Source: Metabacillus kandeliae (GTDB lineage: Bacteria; Bacillota; Bacilli; Bacillales; Bacillaceae). From it: 64,000 nucleotides of DNA. Positions 31,252 through 41,068 of the stretch are shown piece after piece; within the stretch, counting starts at the first letter, position 1; each line of letters starts with the position of its first letter. The notes beneath the pieces were generated by a model that saw nothing but the letters and a program-made list of their open reading frames with translations, made no database searches and was not told the DNA's origin. The DNA lies in the NCBI RefSeq assembly GCF_021166585.1, contig NZ_JAJOZE010000010.1, positions 1 to 64,000 of the forward strand, in the 5' to 3' direction. The position numbers and the translations under genes are program-made.

Positions 31252-31284
31252 AAAGGGAGGCCTCGGCCTAATCGGCCTCCCTTT
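31252..31284 (-). terminator. Intrinsic terminator of the lipase-like gene
   Basis: On the minus strand AAAGGGAGGCC and GGCCTCCCTTT form an 11-bp stem; the tail is only weakly T-rich. Confidence 0.6.
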
Positions 31285-32724
31285 TCAGCTTTCATAAACC
31301 GATCCGGAATCATCCACATAAAAACTCTTAAGAGTAGACCGCTGATATCGTGCGCCTTCAGAAGTCTTCCCCTTTACCTCGATCCCAACTACATAATGCC
31401 CTTCTTCCTCAAAAGCATGTTCTTGCTTTACAGCCGTAAGGTCCTCCCGCTTCACTTCCCTGCCATCCCTGTAATGCTTAATGTTCATTTTTACGGCGGC
31501 ATCACCCGGAACCCTGCTGGCCGCTGCTTCTAAAGAAAGCTTTTTATGGGCAGGAAAAGGCATTGGTGTGATGCTTTTATTCAATGGGCTGTCAAATGAT
31601 GCATTTAAAAGATAAGAGTCTGGTTCTGTTGATTTTGCTTCAATGGTCCAGCTTCCATGCTCCGGTTCTGGAATGGAAGCATAATGATGAACAGCTCCGG
31701 TAAAGAAACTGCTGTCTTTAGCTTTTATAAAGGGAAAGGTTTGACCCGAGGGGCTGGTGGCAAGAACCTCGGCCTCAGTGCTGCTCATCCAGTCAAACCC
31801 TATTACGTTTACTCCTGGCTCTACATCAATCGTGACAGCCTTTCTGCCATTATAGCGGCCGCCTTCGAAATAATGCGGGGCTCCGGCAGCAGCAGGGTGG
31901 CTGTGATCTGATGCCGCAGGTACTGCCCTCCCCTCTTCCAAATCAGGCTCGTAACAGCGAAACGTTTCCTCACCCCGAATGATCGTATAATGATCCCAAT
32001 TTCCAGACGCTCTTTCCCTTCCCGCAGGATGGCGGGTACTTTTCACAAGCACGGCCCCGTCGTTTTCTCCATAGTGGGATAAGTACATTCCGCCCCAATA
32101 AAGCGGCGTACCGAATGTTCCCCAGCTATTTCCAGAGAGTGTAATCACCTCATAACGGGCAGCTTTCCCAGCCGCTTCCTTTCGAAAATAAGCCATATTT
32201 GACGTTTGAAGAGAAAAGACTGCCCCATTTCTGAATTGAAGAAGCTCTGCCAGCCAATCAGCCCAGCCGCTGAAGGCAAGATCAGCAAGCTGCGAGCCGT
32301 AAAATGGAGCTGCAAGAGCAATGATGCGATCTGTGTACTTTTCAGCGCCATGATACAAGATAGCTGTTTCTGCATCAATTCCGCCTTTACTGTGGGCGAC
32401 AACGATGACTTTGCTTTTAAAGTGCCCGGCAATTTCTTTAAGCTGCCTTGCCAAAACCTCTCCATTTACCCAGTTATCCTTGTCAGGAAAAAGCTCTGCA
32501 AAGGCAGAGCGAAAGCCATTTTCTGAAAGAAGCTGTTCAATATTGTTCTCCTTCAGCCAATCGTCAGCAGATTCATGAAAGCCGTGAACGAAAACAATCG
32601 GCTTTTTCTCTTGCTCCCGCTTTATAGGGGGCTTCCCTTCCAGCCAGGTGCCGGGTTTTCGTTTTTTCTTTCCTCCTAAAAGCAGATGCAAAACTGCCCT
32701 CACCAGTTGCCAAACATGTTTCAT
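31285..32724 (-). CDS. Two-domain lipase/esterase-like alpha/beta hydrolase
   Basis: A 479-residue protein. The N-terminal alpha/beta hydrolase (about residues 40-265) has the oxyanion strand IVFVHGFHESADDW, the nucleophile elbow VVAHSKGGID (Lys where many lipases have Met), and NDGAVLVKSTRHP plus NWDHY, which supply the likely Asp and His. From about residue 290 there is a beta-sandwich-like region with no named family that I recognise. No clear signal peptide is present, only a short hydrophobic N-terminus followed by KKKRK. Substrate is unknown; polyester or lipid hydrolysis is plausible. AAAGGAG precedes the ATG by seven bases. Confidence 0.75.
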   Translation of the reverse strand: MKHVWQLVRAVLHLLLGGKKKRKPGTWLEGKPPIKREQEKKPIVFVHGFHESADDWLKENNIEQLLSENGFRSAFAELFPDKDNWVNGEVLARQLKEIAGHFKSKVIVVAHSKGGIDAETAILYHGAEKYTDRIIALAAPFYGSQLADLAFSGWADWLAELLQFRNGAVFSLQTSNMAYFRKEAAGKAARYEVITLSGNSWGTFGTPLYWGGMYLSHYGENDGAVLVKSTRHPAGRERASGNWDHYTIIRGEETFRCYEPDLEEGRAVPAASDHSHPAAAGAPHYFEGGRYNGRKAVTIDVEPGVNVIGFDWMSSTEAEVLATSPSGQTFPFIKAKDSSFFTGAVHHYASIPEPEHGSWTIEAKSTEPDSYLLNASFDSPLNKSITPMPFPAHKKLSLEAAASRVPGDAAVKMNIKHYRDGREVKREDLTAVKQEHAFEEEGHYVVGIEVKGKTSEGARYQRSTLKSFYVDDSGSVYES

Positions 32725-32834
32725 AGAGATGCTCCTTTCCCGTCTGCCAAATGCTCTTATTGCATGTTATTTTCTGGGTCAGGGGAAAGATTCCTTTGTT
32801 TTTAGAAAATCCTGAAATGCCCGGTCTTTTCCAG

Positions 32835-32864
32835 TAAAAAAACAGCCCATCATCAGATGGGCTG
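32835..32864 (-). terminator. Intrinsic terminator of the RND pump gene
   Basis: On the minus strand CAGCCCATC and GATGGGCTG enclose a TGAT loop and are followed by TTTTTTT, 10 bases past the stop. Confidence 0.85.
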
Positions 32865-32874
32865 CACGCAGGTC

Positions 32875-35800
32875 CTATTCAATCGGCATTGGCCGGTTTC
32901 TTCTTTTTTTGTCTTTTCTTCCAAGCTTTAAAAGGAATTCATATACAACTGGTACAATCACGAGTGTCAGCAGGGTGGAGCTGATTAAGCCTCCAATAAC
33001 GGTGACGCCGAGACCTCTTGAAATCAAGCCTCCGCCTTCTGTACCAATCGCAAGCGGAATGAGGGCGCCTACTGTCGCGATCGCTGTCATCAGGATCGGG
33101 CGCAGCCTTGTTGCTCCTGCTTCAAGCAGTGCCTGGCGCACATTCATCCCCTCTTTTTGTTTGTGAATGACCCTGTCGACCAAAACGATCGCGTTTGTTA
33201 CGACAATACCAATCAGCATGAGCGCGCCAATCAGAGCGGAAATGCTGATGGTTTCCTTCGCCAGATAGAGGGCTGCAAGTCCCCCGATTACAGTGAACGG
33301 AAGGGAGAAAAGAATCGCAAATGGTGCAAGACCGCCTCCGAATGTGATCACAAGCACGAGATAAACAATTGCAATCGCCGCAAGCATGGCCAGGCCAAGC
33401 TGTGAAAACGAATCGTTAATTTGCTCTGTTACACCGCCAAAATCAGCAGAAACGCCGCCAGGCATCTTCAGTTTCTCTACATCCTTCTGCAGAGCGGCTG
33501 TTGCTTTGCCAACATCGCTTGTTTTGATATCAGCAGAAACCTCCGCGTGGATTTTGCCGTCTTTCGTTGTTATCGTATCAGGTGATTTCCCTGTTTTAAT
33601 ATCTGCTACATCTTTTAAAGCAACCTCGCGTCCAACAGGCGTTTGAATCTTCCGGTTTTCCAGATCAGCAAGCTTTGAAAATTCGTTTTCTTTTCTTTCA
33701 ACTGAAATTTCAACCTCTTTGCCATCCTTCTCGATGGTAGTCAAAGATCCCTGTGCTGAATTGGACAGCTGCATTCCAAGCTGGCCTGCCGTTAAGCCGA
33801 GTTTGCTCAGTTTTTCCTGATTCGGCACAATGGAATACTGATCATAGGATTCCGACACACTGCTGTCGATGTTTGTCAGGTCTTTCTGTTTTTTCATCAA
33901 TTCTTCGATTTTGGACACGGTCGGCTGAATCTCGTTCAGGCTGTCTCCATACACATTAACGGTTGTCTGGCTGCTGGATCCGCTTGAGCTGACATCCTGG
34001 AAGCCCCAGACACCGCCTTTAGCCTTAGCATTGAGATCCTTCAGCACCTTGTCTTTTTCATTATCAAAGTTCTTCGTATTGTCTTCGTAGTTCACGAAGA
34101 ACAAGGCTTCGTTGCTGGCGCCCGGATTCATCGGGTTTTCGCCTCCAACGGAAAATTGGACTGTATTAACGGCCTTTTTATCCAGGAAGTATTTTTCCGT
34201 ATCCGAGGCAATATCTTCCACATCCGACTCTTTTTCGCCAGGTGCCGGGCTGTAAGTGGCAATGATCCGTTTCTCTTTCTCGGCAGGTATAAAGCTGACG
34301 CCGATATGAGGCACAAGGAACAAGCTTCCTGCAAGCATAGCCAGTGCAATAAGGAAGGTAATGATTTTATGGTTCAGCGACCAATTCAAAATGCTTCTAT
34401 AACCGCCGGCAAGACGCCCTGGTTTATCTTCATGATTTTTTGCTTTAATTCCTTTTTTGAAAAGCGATCCAGCCATTGCAGGGACAATGGTAACCGCAAC
34501 TAGCAGTGATGCAAGAAGGGCAAATACGATTGTCAGTGCAAACGGGAAGAACAATTCTCCGACAGGCCCCTTTACAAGCCCCAGAGGAAGGAATACCGCA
34601 ATAGTTACAATTGTAGAGGACATGATCGGCATAAACATTTCTTTTGTTGCAGCCCTGATCAGTTCTCCTCCCCTTAGCGTTTCATTTGTAAGCGACATCC
34701 GCCTGTATATATTCTCAATCACAACAATGGAGTCATCCACGACCCGTCCGATCGCAACGGTCATCGCGCCGAGCGTCATGATGTTGAGTGAGATATCCAT
34801 CTGCTTCAGCAGAAGAACGGCTATCAGAAGAGACAGCGGAATGGAAACGATGGAAATAATCGTTGATTTAAAGTTTCTCAGGAACAGAAGGATGATCAGG
34901 ACAGCAAATATTGCGCCGACAATGGCTTTGTTCAGCATTGTTTGAACTGATTCTTCAATCGGCTGGCCCTGGTCAAAGATTGTTTCTGATTTTAGCCCGC
35001 TATATTGTTTTTCATATTTCTTCATTTGATCTTTTACAGCGTTAACAACCTCAACTGTATTGGCATCAGTGGCTTTTGTTACCTGCACACCAATGGATTC
35101 CTTTCCGTTCGTGCGGGAAATAGAATCCGCTTTGCCTGTGATTTTGATGCTTGCAATATCAGACAATTTAACAGTCGGAATTTCAACCGGCGCTGCTGGT
35201 GCCTGCTGCTGCATCTGGCCCTGGCCGCCCGGTGCTGCTGCCTGGCTTTGCCCGCCTGGTGCTCCTGCCTGACCCTGGCCGCCTTGTGCTCCTGCCTGAC
35301 CCTGACCGCCTTGTGCTCCTGCTTGAGCTTGGCCGCCTGCTGCTCCTGCCTGACCCTGCGCCGCGCCTTGTGCTCCTGCCTGGCTTTGCCCGCCTGCAGA
35401 CGGGGTAACCGGAATCCGCAGATTTTCAAAATCTTTCAGGCTCGCTGTTTTGCCGTTAATCTGCAAAGCTTTCTGTTTATCGGAAAAATTGTAAAGGCCA
35501 AGAGGAACATCAATGTTTGATCCTTTGATGATATTTTCAACTGTATCCTCCTGAAGGCCGAGCTTTTTCATTTTCTTTTGGTTAAACACGAGCGTGCCTT
35601 TTTCTACCTGCTGTCCGGACAGACCGACTGTTGAGACTCCTTCAATGCCTTCAAGCTTTGGCTGAATTTCGTCTTCTACAAGCTTTGTGAGATCTTCCAG
35701 ATTCTTTCCATCATAGCTGATGCTCATGGACATGACAGGGAATGCGTCAAAGCTCAGCCTGGAGACTTGCCGGTCCTGCACTTCTTCAGGGAACGAGATG

Positions 35801-36144
35801 GCATCAACGGCATCCTTTACTTCCTGTTCTGCTTTGTCCATATTTTTATCAAAGCTGTATTGGATTTGAACATTTGAGGCATTGGCATAAGATGTGGAGG
35901 AGACGGTATCCACTCCTGCCAAATTCCCTACCCTTTGTTCAATTGGCTTTGATACTTTGTCCATTACATCCTGCGGCGCAGCACCAGGATAAATGGTCGT
36001 GATCGATACAACCGGTGAATTTATGCTCGGCAAGGTTTCCATTTTCATATGTAAGCCCGAGTAAAGGCCTGCTGCTGTCACAATTATGGTGATGAGCCAG
36101 ACAGCAAACTTATTCGAAAGAGAAAAACCAATAATTTTATTCAT
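32875..36144 (-). CDS. swrC: RND efflux/surfactin-resistance pump SwrC-like
   Basis: A 1089-residue AcrB-type RND transporter with 12 expected membrane segments and two large extracellular loops. TM4 carries the proton-relay aspartates in GRVVDDSIVVIENIYRR. B. subtilis SwrC/YerP is the nearest family member I know; it exports surfactin and supports swarming. The ATG at 36144 has AGGAGGT six bases before it. Residues about 249-317 form a Gly/Ala/Gln-rich run of nine-residue repeats (GGQGQAGAQ type) in the first extracellular loop. A TGACCA/TGGTCA operator overlaps the leader, and a divergent TetR gene lies next to it. Confidence 0.88.
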   Translation of the reverse strand: MNKIIGFSLSNKFAVWLITIIVTAAGLYSGLHMKMETLPSINSPVVSITTIYPGAAPQDVMDKVSKPIEQRVGNLAGVDTVSSTSYANASNVQIQYSFDKNMDKAEQEVKDAVDAISFPEEVQDRQVSRLSFDAFPVMSMSISYDGKNLEDLTKLVEDEIQPKLEGIEGVSTVGLSGQQVEKGTLVFNQKKMKKLGLQEDTVENIIKGSNIDVPLGLYNFSDKQKALQINGKTASLKDFENLRIPVTPSAGGQSQAGAQGAAQGQAGAAGGQAQAGAQGGQGQAGAQGGQGQAGAPGGQSQAAAPGGQGQMQQQAPAAPVEIPTVKLSDIASIKITGKADSISRTNGKESIGVQVTKATDANTVEVVNAVKDQMKKYEKQYSGLKSETIFDQGQPIEESVQTMLNKAIVGAIFAVLIILLFLRNFKSTIISIVSIPLSLLIAVLLLKQMDISLNIMTLGAMTVAIGRVVDDSIVVIENIYRRMSLTNETLRGGELIRAATKEMFMPIMSSTIVTIAVFLPLGLVKGPVGELFFPFALTIVFALLASLLVAVTIVPAMAGSLFKKGIKAKNHEDKPGRLAGGYRSILNWSLNHKIITFLIALAMLAGSLFLVPHIGVSFIPAEKEKRIIATYSPAPGEKESDVEDIASDTEKYFLDKKAVNTVQFSVGGENPMNPGASNEALFFVNYEDNTKNFDNEKDKVLKDLNAKAKGGVWGFQDVSSSGSSSQTTVNVYGDSLNEIQPTVSKIEELMKKQKDLTNIDSSVSESYDQYSIVPNQEKLSKLGLTAGQLGMQLSNSAQGSLTTIEKDGKEVEISVERKENEFSKLADLENRKIQTPVGREVALKDVADIKTGKSPDTITTKDGKIHAEVSADIKTSDVGKATAALQKDVEKLKMPGGVSADFGGVTEQINDSFSQLGLAMLAAIAIVYLVLVITFGGGLAPFAILFSLPFTVIGGLAALYLAKETISISALIGALMLIGIVVTNAIVLVDRVIHKQKEGMNVRQALLEAGATRLRPILMTAIATVGALIPLAIGTEGGGLISRGLGVTVIGGLISSTLLTLVIVPVVYEFLLKLGRKDKKRRNRPMPIE
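35195..35400 (-). repeat. 27-bp minisatellite inside the RND pump gene
   Basis: The DNA repeats a 27-bp unit about seven times with drift, encoding GGQGQAGAQ-like nonapeptides. The run begins after VTPSA and ends before APVEIPTV. It is GC-rich and may vary in length between strains. Confidence 0.75.
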
Positions 36145-36167
36145 ATTGACCTCCTGTTCAGTTAAAA

Positions 36168-36219
36168 ATGACCAACTGGTCATAGTTCAAACTATAAGGA
36201 AAAAACCCTGTAAATACAA
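36168..36219 (-). promoter_or_regulatory. RND pump promoter with TetR-type operator
   Basis: On the minus strand TTGTAT (36214-36219), 17 bases and TATAGT (36191-36196) form a promoter. The palindrome ATGACCA-AC-TGGTCAT (36168-36183) follows directly downstream, where a bound TetR-type repressor would block transcription. Confidence 0.65.
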
Positions 36220-36288
36220 CCCATTGATTGTTAACTTTCTGTGAATGATCTATAAAATGTTTCTCTTTTCAGGATGACTTGGAATGGC

Positions 36289-36317
36289 TATACTAAAAGA
36301 TATTGACCACCCAGTCA
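36289..36317 (+). promoter_or_regulatory. tetR -10 box and second operator-like site
   Basis: TATACT (36289-36294) is followed by TGAC-N6-GTCA (36304-36317), the same half-site and spacing as the pump operator but with weaker inner pairing. This suggests that the regulator also controls itself. No convincing -35 was found. Confidence 0.5.
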
Positions 36318-36371
36318 TTTTATTTTGACTGCAAAAATCTTTGGAATCCCTTCTTCCAGGAGGCGAATGTA

Positions 36372-37253
36372 TTGAACCAGAAAAAGAAATTAATTATTGA
36401 TGAAGCTGTCAGATTGTTTGCCCAAAAAGGCTACCACGCTTCATCCATACAGGAAATCGCCGATCAGTGCGGGATTTCCAAAGGCTCATTTTACAGCTAT
36501 TTTAAATCTAAAGAGGATTTAATTGTAACGGCAAGCCGCTATTATTATTCTCTTATTTTTGAAAAAGTAACAAGGCTTGATCAGGACAGCTCCCTTTCTG
36601 CGCGAGAAATTTTCATAGAGCAGCTTACCCTGCAGATGAAGGAATTTTTTGTCCACAAAGAATTTATCTTCATGCTTTTGAGCGAGCATAAGCCGAATGT
36701 CAGCAAACAGCTGGAGGACTTCTCGCTGAAAATCCGCTCGGAAGTGATGCTTTGGTACATAAAAAGATTCAAAAAAATCTATCCTGATTTGCCGAAAAAA
36801 TATCTGTATGACTGTGTTTCCATGCTTGGCGGCATGATGAAGGAATATATTTTTCTGATTTTGATGGAGAAACGGCCCATCGATCTGGAGGCTATTGCTC
36901 CTTACTTAATGAGACGGATGGATGCCATCGCAGCAAGCTTTGATGAAAAAGATGCGCCGCTATTGAAAAAGGAAATGGTCAGAGAGCTATTGGAAGTACA
37001 GTCCCGCAAAGAGATGGCCGAGAAGGAAGCCATTATCGCAGAAATCCGGACAATGAGCAGGGATGCAGCAGGTACAGAGCATACCCGCTTTCTCCAGGCG
37101 CTCGAAAGCATAGAGCAGGAACTGCTGAAAAAAGAACAGAACCGGGTCATCCTTGAAGCCATGATGCTTCTTTTGGAGCAGCAAAAAAAAGAGATGCCCT
37201 CATGGAAGGAAGGCATCAGCAGGCTCCTCGAAAAGCTTGGAGGACTTGTTTAA
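36372..37253 (+). CDS. TetR family regulator, divergent to the RND pump
   Basis: A 293-residue TetR protein. The N-terminal helix-turn-helix is IIDEAVRLFAQKGYHASSIQEIADQCGISKGSFYSYFKSKEDL (residues about 8-52). The rest is helical; the protein is longer than most TetR members (about 200), with an extra C-terminal helical stretch. I chose TTG at 36372, eight bases after GGAGG; the frame open to 36303 runs over the operator region and lacks a ribosome site. It very likely represses the adjacent pump gene. Confidence 0.87.
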   Translation: MNQKKKLIIDEAVRLFAQKGYHASSIQEIADQCGISKGSFYSYFKSKEDLIVTASRYYYSLIFEKVTRLDQDSSLSAREIFIEQLTLQMKEFFVHKEFIFMLLSEHKPNVSKQLEDFSLKIRSEVMLWYIKRFKKIYPDLPKKYLYDCVSMLGGMMKEYIFLILMEKRPIDLEAIAPYLMRRMDAIAASFDEKDAPLLKKEMVRELLEVQSRKEMAEKEAIIAEIRTMSRDAAGTEHTRFLQALESIEQELLKKEQNRVILEAMMLLLEQQKKEMPSWKEGISRLLEKLGGLV

Positions 37254-37256
37254 AGA

Positions 37257-37292
37257 TAAAAAGGGCTGACTCCTGAGAGTCAGCCCTTTTTA
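37257..37292 (+). terminator. Bidirectional terminator between tetR and prfC
   Basis: AAAAAGGGCTGACT and AGTCAGCCCTTTTT form a 14-bp perfect stem with a CCTGAG loop between convergent genes; it serves both strands. Confidence 0.9.
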
Positions 37293-38879
37293 TCACTGTG
37301 CAGAGTAATCATTGGATTCTAAAAGATCGACGAGATCGACTTCTTTATGATTTTCTTTAAAGTAACGGTACGTAAAGTCATTTTCAAATAGTACAGCATA
37401 TTGCCCGTATCGGTCCTTCACAAGCATGCTTCTGGAATCGAAGAAGCGTCTTTCCACCTTATCGCCGTTAATCCAGCGCGGTATACGGTCGCCAAGTGTG
37501 ATAAATTCCACTTCAACATTATATTCTGCGTTCATGCGGTGTTCAAAAACCTCAAACTGAAGCTGTCCTACTGCTCCGAGAATGATATCATCTGTGGAAT
37601 CCTGGCGGAACAGCTGAATGGCGCCTTCCTGAACAAGCTGGTCAATCCCTTTGCGGAACTGCTTCGCCTTCATCACGTTCTTCGCCCTTACCTTTTTGAA
37701 AATTTCAGGCGGAAACTGCGGAAGCTCGTCATACTGGAACTTATCTTTTCCTGATACAAGTGTATCTCCAATTTGATAAATATTCGGATCATAAATACCG
37801 ATAATATCTCCGGGATAGGCTTTATCTACTGTTTCGCGTTCACCTGCCATAAAAGACTGCGACTGCGTCAGCTTGATTACTTTATTTGACCGGGTAAGCG
37901 TAACGCTCATGCCCCGTTCAAATTCACCTGAGCAGATGCGAAGAAAGGCAATCCGGTCTCTGTGAGCAGGATTCATGTTTGCCTGGATCTTGAAAATATA
38001 GCCGGAAAACTCAGGCACCTCAGGAGCTACAACGCCTTCATTTGTGCGGCGCGGCTGCGGTGAGGCAGCAAACTGCAGGAACGTATCAAAGAACGTTTTA
38101 ACACCAAAATTTGAAAGGGCGCTTCCGAAAAAGACCGGTGTCAGCTCGCCTGCTTTGACTCTTTCAGCATCAAACTCATTTCCCGCTTCTTCCACAAGTG
38201 CCAGTTCATCCAACGTGTCAACGTAAGTCGGATTTTCCCTTATATCCTTGTATTCCTCTTTGGACGCAAGGTCATCAAGAGGGATAAACTCTTCGTTTTC
38301 ATCGCCTCTGAAACGGACAAATTTCTTGCCGTGTCTGTCCTGAATGCCGAGGAATCTTTTCCCCATTCCCACCGGCCAGTTCATCGGATAGGACTCAATG
38401 CCGAGCACTTCTTCAATTTCAGAAAGCAGCTCAAGCGGATCGCGTCCTTCACGGTCCATCTTGTTCATAAACGTAAAAATAGGAATCCCGCGCATGCGGC
38501 ATACCTTAAACAGCTTAATTGTCTGAGGCTCAACACCTTTTGTGGAGTCAATAATCATCACGACACTGTCAACAGCTGTCAGCGTTCTGTAAGTATCCTC
38601 ACTGAAATCCTCATGTCCTGGTGTATCCAGAATATTCACTTGAAAATCAAGGTATGGAAAACTCATCACACTGGAAGTTACGGAAATTCCGCGTTTTTTC
38701 TCAATCTCCATCCAGTCGGAAGCGGCAAACTTCCCAGATTTTTTTCCTTTGACTGTACCGGCTGAGCGAATGACATTTCCAAACAAAAGCAGCTTTTCAG
38801 TCAGAGTTGTTTTCCCTGCATCCGGATGCGAAATGATGGCGAATGTTTTGCGTTTATCTATTTCATTTTTTATATTCAT
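37293..38879 (-). CDS. prfC: Peptide chain release factor 3
   Basis: A 528-residue translational GTPase that recycles class I release factors. G1 is SHPDAGKTT near residue 18, switch 1 RGISVTSS, G3 [16 protein letters not shown] near 85, and G4 [10 protein letters not shown] near 140. RF3-specific text includes [24 protein letters not shown] and PQFPPEIF. The C-terminal domain is complete ([15 protein letters not shown]). It stands alone, with a shared terminator downstream. Confidence 0.96.
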   Translation of the reverse strand: MNIKNEIDKRKTFAIISHPDAGKTTLTEKLLLFGNVIRSAGTVKGKKSGKFAASDWMEIEKKRGISVTSSVMSFPYLDFQVNILDTPGHEDFSEDTYRTLTAVDSVVMIIDSTKGVEPQTIKLFKVCRMRGIPIFTFMNKMDREGRDPLELLSEIEEVLGIESYPMNWPVGMGKRFLGIQDRHGKKFVRFRGDENEEFIPLDDLASKEEYKDIRENPTYVDTLDELALVEEAGNEFDAERVKAGELTPVFFGSALSNFGVKTFFDTFLQFAASPQPRRTNEGVVAPEVPEFSGYIFKIQANMNPAHRDRIAFLRICSGEFERGMSVTLTRSNKVIKLTQSQSFMAGERETVDKAYPGDIIGIYDPNIYQIGDTLVSGKDKFQYDELPQFPPEIFKKVRAKNVMKAKQFRKGIDQLVQEGAIQLFRQDSTDDIILGAVGQLQFEVFEHRMNAEYNVEVEFITLGDRIPRWINGDKVERRFFDSRSMLVKDRYGQYAVLFENDFTYRYFKENHKEVDLVDLLESNDYSAQ

Positions 38880-39270
38880 GTATTGTACCTCTTCGAACTT
38901 TGTTGTAATCCTATGAACTATACCACAATTGAAAAAGAATTTCCATTCGCTGAAACAGAAGAAATTTAGTAAAAAAGATGTATAGATGAGAATACTTACC
39001 GAGAAAATATGCGCGATTTCCTCATTTTATGTTTACAAACCTGTTAGAAAGGCTATCGAATGGTAACAGTAAATTAATAAATGTCAAGATAGACTGAAGT
39101 CAGATGAAATAAGGGATTTTGGTAAAAACGACCAATTTATTTATCACCTGTTTATCGTTTTTTTCATCTTCACTTCATCATTGCACTAATTCATAAAATC
39201 TAATCTGCCTTCAGCATAAGAAAATAGAACTATTTGTTTGGACAGCAGGAAAATGGAGAGGAGCCCTACT
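38880..39270. other. Intergenic gap with no recognised feature
   Basis: About 390 AT-rich bases between the divergent prfC and GNAT genes. I found no gene, terminator, riboswitch or repeat array. One isolated TATGCGCG word near 39009 resembles the core of the array at 14.5 kb but is single. Confidence 0.5.
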
Positions 39271-39708
39271 ATGCTGGAAATTAAGCAGATTGAGCCGAAA
39301 AGTACTTTTGAAATACGCCATAAGCTTCTGCGCCCAATGCAGACTCTTGAAGAATGCAAGTATGAATTCGATGATCACCCTGATACCTTTCATGCAGGAG
39401 CATATGTGGATCATAAGCTCGTCAGCATTGCTTCTTTTTCTAAAGAAAGTCACCCTGAAATACCCGGTACAAATCAATACCGGCTTCGAGGAATGGCCAC
39501 CCTTCCCGATTTTCGCGGGAGAAAAGCAGGAAGTTCTGTTCTATTCTATGCAGAGAGTGTATTGAAAAAGAAAAATGTTGATGTTTGGTGGTGCAATGCA
39601 AGAGAATCAGTCTCTGGGTATTATGAAAAACAAGGGTGTCAAACAATGGGCGATACTTTTAAGATTGATCCAATTGGTCCTCATAAACTTATGTATAAAA
39701 TACTTTAA
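39271..39708 (+). CDS. GNAT family N-acetyltransferase
   Basis: A 145-residue GNAT protein. The acetyl-CoA loop is in YRLRGMATLPDFRGRKAGSSVLFYAE (residues about 70-95), and ARESVSGYYEKQGCQTMGD gives the C-terminal motif. It resembles small, uncharacterised Bacillus acetyltransferases of the ElaA type in its first half (RPMQTLEECKYEFD). Substrate is unknown. ATG at 39271 follows GAGAGGAG; the frame from 39238 lacks one. It ends at a bidirectional terminator. Confidence 0.84.
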   Translation: MLEIKQIEPKSTFEIRHKLLRPMQTLEECKYEFDDHPDTFHAGAYVDHKLVSIASFSKESHPEIPGTNQYRLRGMATLPDFRGRKAGSSVLFYAESVLKKKNVDVWWCNARESVSGYYEKQGCQTMGDTFKIDPIGPHKLMYKIL

Positions 39709-39741
39709 AAGAGAAGCTGCAGCACGGCAGCTTCTCTTTTT
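39707..39741 (+). terminator. Bidirectional terminator
   Basis: AAAAGAGAAGCTGC and GCAGCTTCTCTTTT form a long perfect stem between the convergent GNAT and threonine synthase genes. Confidence 0.9.
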
Positions 39742-39743
39742 GC

Positions 39744-40961
39744 TTAGTTTGGAATGTTAGAACCCGGCTCAAGGACAGGAGCTTCTGCTTCTACAGTATC
39801 AGCATATTTAATGCCCTGGCCTGTGTTCAGGCAGACAACGCGCTCCCCATCTTTAATCCAGCCTTTTTCTTTTAGGTCTTTGGCAGCTGCAATCACAGCA
39901 GCCCCCTCTGGGCAAAGGAACAAGCCTTCCTGTTCAGCTGTTTGCCTCTGTGCCTCTTCTATCGCTTCTTCTGAGACAGCCGCCCCGCAGCCGTTCGTTT
40001 TATAGATGGCTTCCAGAACAAGAAAATCTCCGATTGCTTTCGGAACATTGATGCCGAAAGCCTGAGTTGTGGAATTTTCCCAGAATTCTGATTCACTTTT
40101 TCCTTCTTCCCAGGCTTTTACAATCGGGGCGCAGTTTTCAGCCTGTACAGCCACAAGTCTCGGTAGCTTGTCTTCTGCAATCCACCCAAGCTGCTGAAGC
40201 TCCTTCAAAGCTTTGTAGATTCCGATAATTCCTACTCCTCCGCCTGTCGGGTATAAAATGACATCAGGAACTTCCCACCCAAGCTGTTCTGCAATTTCAA
40301 GCCCCATTGTCTTTTTTCCTTCAATCCGGTACGGCTCTTTCAGTGTGGACGCATCATAAAAGCCGCGCTTTTGAACGAGCGAGCTTACCATTTTTCCTGC
40401 ATCGCTGATCAAACCATTGACAAGAAAAAGATTTGCTCCTGAAATGGCGACTTCCTTCCGCGTTACGACGGGTGCATCAACAGGCATCACAATCCAGGAC
40501 TTCATACCGGCGCGGGCTGCGTAAAGCGACCATGCAGCACCCGCATTCCCATTTGTCGGCATCGCGAGCTCTTTTACTCCAAGCTCTTTTGCTTTGGAAA
40601 CACCAGCACTGGCGCCCCTTGCTTTAAAGGAGCCTGTTGGAATCAGTCCCTCATCTTTTATATAAAGCTCTGAAACACCGATTCTATTGCCAATAGCCGG
40701 AGCTTTCAATAGAGGTGTAAAGCCCTCGCCCATAGTAACGACATTTTCTTCCTGTTCAACAGGCAGCAGTTCATGATAGCGCCATAATGTTTCCCGTCGA
40801 TCCTCCAGCTCCTCGCGTTTCATATCTTTCTTTAAATCTTCCAGGTTATATTCAACAAGAAGCGGTGAACCGCACTCGCACAGCTGGCGAATTTCACCCG
40901 CAGAATAGCGGGCTTGGCATTTAGGACAGGTCAGATGTGATAAATAGCTGAATTTTTTCAT
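39744..40961 (-). CDS. Threonine synthase (PLP-dependent) with N-terminal zinc ribbon
   Basis: A 405-residue fold-type II PLP enzyme. The N-terminus has a zinc ribbon (CPKC at 12-15, CEC near 28). The PLP lysine is in GLIPTGSFKARG near residue 115, the Asn contact in PTNGNAGAA, and the phosphate loop in PTGGGVG. This architecture is the thermophilic-type threonine synthase that converts O-phosphohomoserine to threonine. There is no neighbouring hom or thrB here, so it may be an extra copy or a related lyase; I leave out thrC. GGAGGAATTTCT precedes the ATG. Confidence 0.85.
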   Translation of the reverse strand: MKKFSYLSHLTCPKCQARYSAGEIRQLCECGSPLLVEYNLEDLKKDMKREELEDRRETLWRYHELLPVEQEENVVTMGEGFTPLLKAPAIGNRIGVSELYIKDEGLIPTGSFKARGASAGVSKAKELGVKELAMPTNGNAGAAWSLYAARAGMKSWIVMPVDAPVVTRKEVAISGANLFLVNGLISDAGKMVSSLVQKRGFYDASTLKEPYRIEGKKTMGLEIAEQLGWEVPDVILYPTGGGVGIIGIYKALKELQQLGWIAEDKLPRLVAVQAENCAPIVKAWEEGKSESEFWENSTTQAFGINVPKAIGDFLVLEAIYKTNGCGAAVSEEAIEEAQRQTAEQEGLFLCPEGAAVIAAAKDLKEKGWIKDGERVVCLNTGQGIKYADTVEAEAPVLEPGSNIPN

Positions 40962-41006
40962 AGAAATTCCTCCACTCTCGTTATCTAAAACAGCGGCTCA
41001 TACCCA

Positions 41007-41036
41007 TTGACTTCTATTTTACAGGAATGATATGAT
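41007..41036 (+). promoter_or_regulatory. SigmaA promoter of the riboswitch-controlled hydrolase
   Basis: TTGACT (41007-41012), 18 bases and TATGAT (41031-41036) lie about 30 bases before the SAM aptamer, predicting a 195-base leader ahead of the ATG at 41238. Confidence 0.65.
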
Positions 41037-41068
41037 GTTTAAAACCCAGTAAACTTATAAGAATTATG

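Noticed and set aside
35005-35520. A 171-codon plus-strand cysteine-rich frame
   Set aside because: It is the complementary-strand shadow of the Gly/Ala/Gln repeat in the RND pump gene.
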